Assembly: GCA_938049125.1 (NCBI GenBank)
Contig: CALICR010000205.1
Coordinates: forward strand, 1-10,967
Direction: 5' to 3'
From: an uncultured Clostridia bacterium
Lineage (GTDB): Bacteria; Bacillota; Clostridia; Oscillospirales; Oscillospiraceae
Length of the DNA: 10,967 bases
In this document: positions 1 to 5,577 of the stretch, in pieces
Layout of the letters: the number at the start of each line of letters is the position of its first letter
How positions within the stretch are numbered: the first letter of the stretch is position 1
Made by a program: the position numbers and the translations under genes
The notes under the pieces: model-generated
The model's input: the letters and a program-made list of their open reading frames with translations, nothing else
Told to the model about the DNA's origin: nothing
Databases searched by the model: none

Positions 1-366
1 TCCGTTTTGATATTCCACAAAGTGAAAATTTCCGAAAAACAGGAAGATGTCTCCCGGCGCAACACCCAGATTCTTTAGGTAAGAAGCCGCGGCATCCCGC
101 TGACCGAACGCCGGAAACCAGCCGTCAATTTCCTTTGCACGCCGACTCAAATCCAAATCCGGGTCGACATGGCAGTGATTCCCACCCTTATACCTCAAAT
201 CATGTAAAATTTTGGAGTATGGAATCCCATTGTAGTAGAGCGAATCATAGGTGTCGGTATCCCCACTGGGAATGGGAAAGGAAATCATCGTGCCATCTTC
301 AAAGATAGGGCTGACAATGCCGCCGTTTGCGGAATCAAATCCTTTTCGACTAAGTGTAATTTTCAT
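1..366 (-). CDS. Nmad3-family protein (nucleotide modification associated domain 3), 3' end outside window
   Basis: Reading leftward from ATG at 366, the first 122 codons are open to the window edge. The protein begins MKITLSRKGFDSANGG, then has SPIFEDGTMISFPIP, a CHVDPDLD motif (about residues 61-68), GWFPAFGQ (about 77-84) and GDIFLFFGNF (about 101-110). The order LSRKGFDS..G / SPI..DG...S.PIP / H.DPDL / P.FGQ / GD.FLFFG matches my memory of the Nmad3 family. Aravind's group predicted that family to act in nucleic-acid base modification from its gene neighbourhoods; the chemistry is, as far as I know, unproven. The start has a purine-rich ribosome site (GAGGAAGAGAA) that overlaps the end of the macro-domain gene 9 bases upstream, so the two are probably co-transcribed. 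GC content is about 47% by hand count, well below the rest of the window, which suggests transfer. The C-terminus is not visible. Confidence 0.8.
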   Translation of the reverse strand, partial: MKITLSRKGFDSANGGIVSPIFEDGTMISFPIPSGDTDTYDSLYYNGIPYSKILHDLRYKGGNHCHVDPDLDLSRRAKEIDGWFPAFGQRDAAASYLKNLGVAPGDIFLFFGNFHFVEYQNG

Positions 367-375
367 TTCTCTTCC

Positions 376-1365
376 TCACGCCCCCAGCAGGCTCTGGTCG
401 AGGGCGAACAGGGCCTCGTTGATCTCGAAGATGTCATAGTGCCCCCGCCCGATGAAATACTCGATGATGACGTCGAATTTGCTGCTGGCGCTGAGGGCGT
501 AGCCTGCCCGGGCGATGAGGTCGCGGGTCTCGTCCAGGTCCAGCTCCAGCGCGATAGCGAAGGCCAGGGCCGTGGGCTTGGAGGGCCGGTAATCCGGATT
601 GCTGCGAATTTTAGAGAACAGCTTCCGGTCCACATTGGCCTTCTTGTAGACCTCCGAGTCTTTTTTTCCGCTCCGGTCGATGAGCTTCAGCAGCGTCTCC
701 GAGAAGCCCGCGTCCAGGTGCGCCAGCAGGTCGTTCAGCCCGCGGGCCGGAACGGACGCCGCCTCCGGAGCAGCCGCCGTGCAGCACGCCGGGGCCTGCA
801 TCCGGCACAGGCGCACCGACCGGTCGTCGGTATGCGTGTCCACATAGTGGTCGTCGATGTACTCCGCGATGTCGGCGAAGAGCCTGCTGCTGATCTGGTA
901 GGCCTGGCGGTCGAAGACGGCGAGATAGACCGTCATATCGTTCCGGAGCAGGAACGCGCCGATGGCGTCCACCGCCGCGCGCAGCGCCTGATCCTTCGGG
1001 TAGCCGTAGACCCCCGAGGAGATCAGCGGGAAGGCCACCGTTTTACAGCCGCGCTTCTTCGCCAGCGCGAGGCTGGCCTCGTAGCAGGAGAGGAGCTGCT
1101 CCCGCTCGCCGTGCCCGCCGCCGTGCCAGACCGGCCCGACGGTGTGGATCACATACTTGCAGGGCAGGCGATAGCCCCGCGTGAGCTTGGCCTCACCCAC
1201 CCGGCACCCGCCGAGCCTCCGGCACGCGGCCAGCAGCTCCGGCCCCGCCGCCCGGTGGATGCAGCCGTCCACGCCGCCCCCGCCCAGCAGAGACTCGTTG
1301 GCCGCGTTGACAATGGCGTCCACGTGCATGGCCGTGATATCGCTCCGCACGATCTCCAGCGGCAT
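376..1365 (-). CDS. MacroD-type ADP-ribose hydrolase with C-terminal helical (HTH-like) domain
   Basis: Predicted 329-residue cytoplasmic protein. Residues 1-180 form a macro domain of the MacroD/YmdB class, which binds ADP-ribose and removes it from proteins or O-acetyl-ADP-ribose. Visible motifs are SDIT (8-11), NAAN (20-23), the GGGGVDGCIHRAAG loop (28-41) and ISSGVYGYP (115-123). Residues 220-329 form a separate all-helical module (GFSETLLKLID ... VDRKLFSKIR ... ALELDLDETRDLIARAGY ... YFIGRGHYDIFEINEALF). It looks like an XRE-like helix-turn-helix plus extra helices, and I recall it attached to other Firmicutes macro proteins. The ATG at 1365 is chosen because GGAGGTGA lies just upstream and the macro fold starts there; the reading frame stays open to 1893, but only across the opposite deformylase gene. 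It is first in an operon with the Nmad3 gene. DNA or RNA binding by the tail is inference. Confidence 0.9.
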   Translation of the reverse strand: MPLEIVRSDITAMHVDAIVNAANESLLGGGGVDGCIHRAAGPELLAACRRLGGCRVGEAKLTRGYRLPCKYVIHTVGPVWHGGGHGEREQLLSCYEASLALAKKRGCKTVAFPLISSGVYGYPKDQALRAAVDAIGAFLLRNDMTVYLAVFDRQAYQISSRLFADIAEYIDDHYVDTHTDDRSVRLCRMQAPACCTAAAPEAASVPARGLNDLLAHLDAGFSETLLKLIDRSGKKDSEVYKKANVDRKLFSKIRSNPDYRPSKPTALAFAIALELDLDETRDLIARAGYALSASSKFDVIIEYFIGRGHYDIFEINEALFALDQSLLGA

Positions 1366-1399
1366 CTCCTCACCTCCGACCCTTTCCGTTTTTTCTTTT

Positions 1400-1428
1400 A
1401 TTATACCCCAGGACGGCGGAAAGCGCAA
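1400..1428 (-). promoter_or_regulatory. Leftward promoter for the macro/Nmad3 operon
   Basis: On the minus strand a perfect TATAAT (1400-1405) sits 17 bases downstream of TTGCGC (1423-1428). The predicted transcript start is near 1393, about 28 bases ahead of the macro-domain ATG and just upstream of its GGAGGTGA ribosome site. The -35 matches the consensus in only three of six bases, so activation or a modest -35 contribution is likely. Its -35 hexamer is identical to that of the rightward promoter 15 bases away. Confidence 0.6.
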
Positions 1429-1443
1429 GGAACCGAATTTCTC

Positions 1444-1472
1444 TTGCGCATCCACCGCGTGGCTGATACAAT
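1444..1472 (+). promoter_or_regulatory. Rightward promoter for the deformylase/EFR1 operon
   Basis: TTGCGC (1444-1449), a 17-base spacer, then TACAAT (1467-1472) preceded by TGA, giving an extended -10 (TG at 1464-1465). The predicted transcript start is near 1479. That places the in-frame ATG at 1471 inside the -10 box and argues that translation begins at 1504. The promoter is back to back with the leftward macro-domain promoter; the two -35 elements are separated by 15 bases. Confidence 0.6.
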
Positions 1473-1503
1473 GGAGAAAAGCACGCCGGAAGGGAGACCT
1501 GGG

Positions 1504-1914
1504 ATGGTCCGTGAAATTTGCAGAGATACGTTTTTCCTCGCGCAGAAGGCCGAGCCCGCGTCGGCGGAGGACCTCGGTACGGCCTGGGACCTGCTGGACA
1601 CACTGACCGCCCATCGGGACGGCTGCGTGGGCATGGCGGCCAACATGATCGGCGTAAACAAGCGCATCATCGCCTTCGACAACGAGGGGACCTATCTTGT
1701 CATGCTCAACCCCGTCATCGTCCGCCGGGACGGCCCCTATGAGGCCGAGGAGGGCTGTCTGTCCCTCTCCGGCACCCGAAAGACGAGGCGCTTTCGCACC
1801 GTCAAGGTCCAATGGCAGAACGAAAAGCTCCAACCCCGCTGCAAGACCTTCACCGGCTGGACCGCCGAGATTATCCAGCACGAGATCGACCACTGTGAGG
1901 GAGTTTTGATATGA
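1504..1914 (+). CDS. def: Peptide deformylase, short Clostridia-type variant
   Basis: Predicted 136-residue metallo-hydrolase that removes the formyl group from the N-terminal Met of new proteins. All three deformylase motifs are in order: motif I GCVGMAANMIG (40-50), motif II EEGCLS (82-87, Cys85 a metal ligand) and motif III HEIDH (126-130; His126 and His130 ligands, Glu127 catalytic). Motif I carries Asn47 where the usual GxGxAAPQ has Gln, the residue that helps stabilise the oxyanion. I recall this AAN form from other Clostridia. The protein is shorter than the usual 150-190 residues and ends a few residues after motif III. The ATG at 1504 has AGGGAG 7 bases upstream; the earlier in-frame ATG at 1471 falls in the likely -10 box. 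The stop overlaps the next start as ATGA, indicating translational coupling with the EFR1-type protein. Confidence 0.88.
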   Translation: MVREICRDTFFLAQKAEPASAEDLGTAWDLLDTLTAHRDGCVGMAANMIGVNKRIIAFDNEGTYLVMLNPVIVRRDGPYEAEEGCLSLSGTRKTRRFRTVKVQWQNEKLQPRCKTFTGWTAEIIQHEIDHCEGVLI

Positions 1915-2660
1915 TCTTCTTTTTTTCCGGCACCGGCAACAGCAAATATGCGGCGCGGCGCATCGCGGACGCCCTGGGCGATACGCTGCTCAGTCTGAAC
2001 GACCGCATCCGGGCGGGTGACACGACGCCCGTGGACACCGGTGAGCGGCTTGTCATCGTCACGCCCACCTACGCCTGGCGCATCCCGCGCATCGTGCGGG
2101 ACTGGCTCCTCCGCACGGAGCTGCGGGGCGCAAAGCAGGTCTGGTTCGTCATGACCTGCGGCAGCGAGCTCGGCAATGCGGACCGGTACAACCGGGCGCT
2201 CTGCCGGGCCAAGGGCCTTGGCTGCATGGGTACGGCACAGCTCGTCATGCCGGAGAACTACATCGCCATGTTCGGTGTGCCCCAGGCCGAGGAGGCGCGG
2301 AAGATCGTGGCCAGGGCCGAACCGGACCTTGACCGCGCCATTGCCGCCATTCGGGCCGGCCTGCCCTTTGCCCCGACGAGAAGCAATCTCTATGACCGCT
2401 TCATGAGCGGCCCGGTGAACCCCATCTTCTATTCTCTCTGCGTCAAGGCGAACGCCTTCACCGTCTCGGACGCCTGCACCGGCTGCGGCCAGTGCGCCCG
2501 GCGGTGTCCCACGGGCAGCATCGCGCTGCGCGGCGGCAAGCCCGTTTGGGGCAAGGCCTGCACCCACTGCATGGCCTGCATCTGCTATTGCCCCGCCGAG
2601 GCCATCGAGTACGGCAAAAAGAGCCGCGGCAAGCCACGCTACCGGTTCGAGGCGCTGTAA
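1911..2660 (+). CDS. EFR1-type flavodoxin-like 2[4Fe-4S] ferredoxin
   Basis: Predicted 249-residue cytoplasmic electron carrier. The N-terminus (FFFSGTGNSKYAA) is a flavodoxin-type FMN phosphate loop (SGTGNS at 6-11), and PTYAWRIP follows the second strand as in flavodoxins. The C-terminal third is a bacterial-type ferredoxin: CTGCGQCARRCP (Cys189, 192, 195, 199) and CTHCMACICYCP (Cys217, 220, 223, 227), which should hold two [4Fe-4S] clusters. The second motif has one additional Cys at 225. Length and order match the EFR1 family of anaerobes, whose partners and reactions are mostly undefined. It overlaps the deformylase stop by ATGA, with AGGGAG 7 bases before its own ATG. Coupling to deformylase could mean shared expression only; no biochemical link is established. 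Confidence 0.88.
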   Translation: MIFFFSGTGNSKYAARRIADALGDTLLSLNDRIRAGDTTPVDTGERLVIVTPTYAWRIPRIVRDWLLRTELRGAKQVWFVMTCGSELGNADRYNRALCRAKGLGCMGTAQLVMPENYIAMFGVPQAEEARKIVARAEPDLDRAIAAIRAGLPFAPTRSNLYDRFMSGPVNPIFYSLCVKANAFTVSDACTGCGQCARRCPTGSIALRGGKPVWGKACTHCMACICYCPAEAIEYGKKSRGKPRYRFEAL

Positions 2661-2696
2661 GCCGTGCCCGGCCGGCACGTGAAATTCCACACAAAA

Positions 2697-2723
2697 TGCG
2701 CCTCCGGGCGCAGAAGCGGAGGG
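2697..2723 (+). promoter_or_regulatory. Alternative hairpins around the LuxR-gene ribosome binding site
   Basis: Two hairpins share bases. The first is TGCGCC (2697-2702), loop TCCG, GGCGCA (2707-2712); C(UCCG)G is a UNCG-type stable tetraloop. The second is CCTCCG (2701-2706) pairing with CGGAGG (2717-2722), with a 10-base loop. The second would cover the GGAGGG ribosome site (2718-2723) that lies 7 bases before the LuxR-gene ATG; the first would leave it free. They cannot form together. GC-rich DNA makes short stems common, so a switching role is only a possibility. Confidence 0.35.
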
Positions 2724-2730
2724 CCCCAGC

Positions 2731-5223
2731 ATGACAAAAAGAGCATGGAACCTGAATACCGTCTACATCCCGGAGCGGCTCCAGGAGTGCCTTCGGCCCA
2801 TCGCGCACGCCGCGCTGACCACGGTGGTCGCGCCCATGGGCTACGGCAAGACCACGGCGGTGAACTGGTATCTCGGCGAACGCGCCGCCGAGGACCCGCG
2901 TGTCATCCGCATCAGCGTCTACTCCGACAACCTCGCCATCTTCTGGAAAAGCGTGCAGGACGCCTTTGCCCACGCGGGGCTGGAGCTCCTGCGGGACTAC
3001 GCCTGTCCGGGCGACGCTGCCGGCGGCAGCCTGCTCTCGGACGACCTCTGCCACGCGCTGGCGGGGGCACAGCCCTGCTACCTCTTCCTCGACGACTTCC
3101 ACCTGCTGACCGATGCGCGCATCCCCGGCTTCCTCTGCCGGCTGGCGAACCGGCTGCCGGAGAACGTCCACCTCATCGTGGCGAGCCGGGACCGCTTCCT
3201 GCCCGGCGAGGAGGTGCTGCGCCTCGGACGGCGGGTGCATCAGATCGGAATGGAGCAGCTGCGCCTCAACCACACGGAGCTGTCCGTCTATGCCCGCCGC
3301 TGCGGCACGGCGCTGACGGAGGCGGAGATCGATGCGCTGCTCTACTCCAGCGAGGGCTGGTTCTCCGCCATCTACCTGAACCTCCGCGCCCTTTCTGAGT
3401 ACGGCGCGCTGCCCAGCCGCAGCTCGGATATCTATGCCATGTTTACCGCCGCCATGCTCGACCCGCTCCCGCCGAAGCAGCGGGAATTTCTCGCCGTCAT
3501 GGGGCTTGCCGATGAATTTACGGCGGAAATGGCGCAGTTCGTCACCGAAAACCGGAACACGGCGCGGCTGCTGACGGCGCTGACGGAGCAGAACGCCTTC
3601 GTAAAGCGCCTGCCGGACGGCATGCACTACCGGTTCCACCACATGATGAAGGAGTGCGGCGAGCGTGCCTTCGCGGTGCTGCCGCCGGAGCGGCAGGCGG
3701 CATACCGGGAGCGCTACGGCGTGTGGTACGAGGCGCGGCGGCAGTATCTCCACGCCCTCGACGCCTACTGCCGGAGCGGCAACTATGACGCCGCCCTGCG
3801 CGTCATTCAGGAGGACGCGGGCATCCTGCTCGCCTCCCTCCGTCCTGATGACGTGCTGACGTTTCTGGACCGCTGCCCCGGCGATGTGCTGGCGGAGCAT
3901 CCGCTGGCGATCCTGGTGCTGATGCGCAGCATGTTCAACTGGCGGCGCATCCCGAAGATGCTGGAAATGAAGGCGGCGCTCCACGCCTCCCTCGCGGCGC
4001 ACCCGGAGTGGAGCGGCGAGGTGCGCGGCAACCTGCTGGGCGAATGCGACCTCATCCAGAGCTTTCTCTATTACAACGACATCCGCGAGATGAGCCGCCT
4101 TCACCGCAGTGCCAGCGCGCAGATGTCGCGCCCCGCCATCAGCATCCGGCGGAGCGGCGGCTGGACCTTCGGCTCGCCCTCGGTGCTCTGGATGTTCCAC
4201 CGGGAGCCGGGCGCCCTCGCCGGAGAGCTGCGGGAGATGGACGAATGTATGCCCCACTACTACCGCATCACGGACGGTCACGGTCAGGGCGCCGAGACCA
4301 TCATGGAGGCGGAGAGTGCCTACCAGCAGGGGCGCTTCGCCGATGCGCAGATCGCGCTGGAGCGCGCCTACGCCCGGATCGCGGGAAACGGGCAGGAGAA
4401 CATGGCGCTCTGCTGTGATTTCCTCTCCTGGCGGCTCAGCCTCTGCACAGACGCCGCGCCGCACTGCACCTATGACCGGCGGCGTACCGAGCTGCTGCGG
4501 CAGCACAACGCCGCGTGGCTCAACATTCTTGACAGCGGCTGCGCCTACTGCCGTGCGCTGACCGGCGAGACGGAGCGGCTCCCGGAGCTGTTCCGGGAGC
4601 ACCGGCTGGACAGCGTCAATTTCCTCGCGCCGGGCAAGCCCATGATGGAGCTTATCGAGATGCAGGTCTATCTGGCGCAGGGGCTGTTTGCAAAGGTCGT
4701 TGGACGAAGCGAGGGGCTGCTTGCCGTCTGCGGCGCGATGCACTACGGACTGGTCGCCCTCTCCGTCCGCGTTCAGACTGCCGCGGCCTATGCCATGCTC
4801 GGCAAGGAAACCGAGGCCCGGGCACTGCTCCGGCAGACGATCGGCGACGCGGAGCCGGACGGCCTCATCATGCCCTTTGCGGAGAATTACGGGTACATCG
4901 GAGCGCTGCTGGAGCGCCTTGCACGGGAAGCACCGTCCCCGTTCCTCGCGGCAGTCGTGCGCTGCGGCACGGATTTCTCCGCCCGCTGCGCGGCGCGGCG
5001 GCATCAGGCGCGGCGGCCTGCCGCCCTGGCGGCGCTGACGGACCGGGAATGCGCCGTCGTGGAGCTCATTGCCCAGCGCCGCAGCAACCGCGAGATCGCG
5101 GAGCGGCTCTTCCTCTCCGAGGGCAGCGTGAAGCAGTATCTCAACCAGATCTACGCCAAGCTGCACATTGAGGGTGACACCCGCACGAAGCGGAAACGCC
5201 TCGCGGAGCTGGCCGATTCCTAA
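2731..5223 (+). CDS. MalT-like STAND ATPase, LuxR-family transcriptional regulator
   Basis: Predicted 830-residue cytoplasmic regulator. Residues 34-42 (APMGYGKTT) are a Walker A loop and CYLFLDDFHLL, with Asp121-Asp122, is Walker B, giving a STAND-type NTPase. The middle (about 330-740) is helical with TPR-like pairs, the part that usually senses an inducer or partner protein. Residues 768-826 are a LuxR/GerE helix-turn-helix (ALTDRECAVVELIAQRRSNR ... SEGSVKQYLNQIYAKL). MalT-like proteins of this type are usually ATP- and ligand-dependent activators; the ligand here is unknown. ATG 2731 has GGAGGG 7 bases upstream, in a segment able to form alternative hairpins. It follows the EFR1-type gene by 70 bases without a terminator, so it may be partly co-transcribed. 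A strong terminator lies just after it. It may control its own operon or the envelope operon downstream, but no target site is visible. Confidence 0.9.
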   Translation: MTKRAWNLNTVYIPERLQECLRPIAHAALTTVVAPMGYGKTTAVNWYLGERAAEDPRVIRISVYSDNLAIFWKSVQDAFAHAGLELLRDYACPGDAAGGSLLSDDLCHALAGAQPCYLFLDDFHLLTDARIPGFLCRLANRLPENVHLIVASRDRFLPGEEVLRLGRRVHQIGMEQLRLNHTELSVYARRCGTALTEAEIDALLYSSEGWFSAIYLNLRALSEYGALPSRSSDIYAMFTAAMLDPLPPKQREFLAVMGLADEFTAEMAQFVTENRNTARLLTALTEQNAFVKRLPDGMHYRFHHMMKECGERAFAVLPPERQAAYRERYGVWYEARRQYLHALDAYCRSGNYDAALRVIQEDAGILLASLRPDDVLTFLDRCPGDVLAEHPLAILVLMRSMFNWRRIPKMLEMKAALHASLAAHPEWSGEVRGNLLGECDLIQSFLYYNDIREMSRLHRSASAQMSRPAISIRRSGGWTFGSPSVLWMFHREPGALAGELREMDECMPHYYRITDGHGQGAETIMEAESAYQQGRFADAQIALERAYARIAGNGQENMALCCDFLSWRLSLCTDAAPHCTYDRRRTELLRQHNAAWLNILDSGCAYCRALTGETERLPELFREHRLDSVNFLAPGKPMMELIEMQVYLAQGLFAKVVGRSEGLLAVCGAMHYGLVALSVRVQTAAAYAMLGKETEARALLRQTIGDAEPDGLIMPFAENYGYIGALLERLAREAPSPFLAAVVRCGTDFSARCAARRHQARRPAALAALTDRECAVVELIAQRRSNREIAERLFLSEGSVKQYLNQIYAKLHIEGDTRTKRKRLAELADS

Positions 5224-5234
5224 CCAAAGGTTAA

Positions 5235-5263
5235 TTGCGAAAAGCCAACGTCCACCGTACCAT
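5235..5263 (+). promoter_or_regulatory. Possible promoter embedded in the terminator, for the DUF2442/lipoprotein operon
   Basis: TTGCGA (5235-5240), a 17-base spacer and TACCAT (5258-5263) resemble a sigma-A promoter and share the TTGCG start of the two promoters near 1440. Transcription would begin near 5270, inside the 3' arm of the terminator hairpin, so such a transcript would lack the 5' arm and escape termination. The -10 matches four of six bases. This is the only promoter-like pair I see before the DUF2442 gene. Confidence 0.3.
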
Positions 5264-5283
5264 GGAGGTACGGTGGATTTTTT
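5251..5283 (+). terminator. Intrinsic terminator after the LuxR-family gene
   Basis: Perfect 11-bp stem TCCACCGTACC (5251-5261) / GGTACGGTGGA (5267-5277) with a 5-base loop ATGGA, followed at once by six T (5278-5283). It begins 27 bases after the LuxR stop and ends 25 bases before the DUF2442 start, so it separates two transcription units. Confidence 0.9.
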
Positions 5284-5308
5284 GATTCTGGCGAAAGGAG
5301 GGATCCCA

Positions 5309-5548
5309 TTGTACCGGAGATACATCGCAGCCGTGGAGCCGCTTCCGGATCATATCCTTCAGATCCTCTTCGTGTCCGGCAGCCGTCTGTTTCTGGATAT
5401 GAAGCCCTACCTCGACAAGCTCCGGTTCCGGCCGCTCACGGACCCGCAGGTCTGGGCCGCCGCCGAGACGAACGGCATCTTCGTCCGCTTCGGCAGCGTC
5501 GAGCTGAGCCACGATGAGCTTCTTGCCATGGCAGAGCGGACGCTCTGA
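5309..5548 (+). CDS. DUF2442-family small protein (TTG start)
   Basis: Predicted 79-residue protein, length typical of DUF2442. It begins YRRYIAAVEPLPDHILQILF, then FVSGSRLFLDMKPYLD and LRFRPLTDP, and ends with NGIFVRFGSVELSHDELL. This is the usual plan: start-site strands, 'G....D..P.L....F..L.D', then a short acidic tail. The function of DUF2442 is not established; in other genomes it often neighbours DUF4160 in toxin-antitoxin-like pairs, but no DUF4160 gene is visible here. TTG at 5309 is chosen because AGGAGG (5296-5301) lies 7 bases upstream and the homology begins there; the frame extends further upstream only through the terminator and the LuxR gene. It leads the lipoprotein operon, with 29 bases to the next ATG. 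Confidence 0.78.
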   Translation: MYRRYIAAVEPLPDHILQILFVSGSRLFLDMKPYLDKLRFRPLTDPQVWAAAETNGIFVRFGSVELSHDELLAMAERTL

Positions 5549-5577
5549 CCAATCCGTACCATGAAAGGAGAAGAGAA

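Noticed and set aside
1471..1473. Earlier ATG for the deformylase, adding 11 residues
   Set aside because: It lies in the probable -10 element, has no ribosome site, and the ATG at 1504 has AGGGAG at ideal spacing.
439..1503. Long plus-strand open frame running through the macro-domain gene into the deformylase
   Set aside because: Its translation before 1504 is Arg/Gly/Ala-rich with no family motif and is the complement of the macro-domain gene; only the part from 1504 is a recognisable protein.
2663..2679. CGTGCC/GGCACG hairpin after the EFR1-type gene as a terminator
   Set aside because: The stem is only 6 bp and no T-run follows, so termination before the LuxR gene is not supported.
5221..5233. 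TAACC-AAA-GGTTA inverted repeat at the LuxR stop codon
   Set aside because: Five-base arms are too short to claim an operator; it may be chance next to the real terminator.
2458..5325. 955-codon minus-strand open frame across the LuxR-family gene
   Set aside because: It is antisense to a clear STAND/LuxR protein, has no motifs, and reflects the lack of stop codons in GC-rich DNA.
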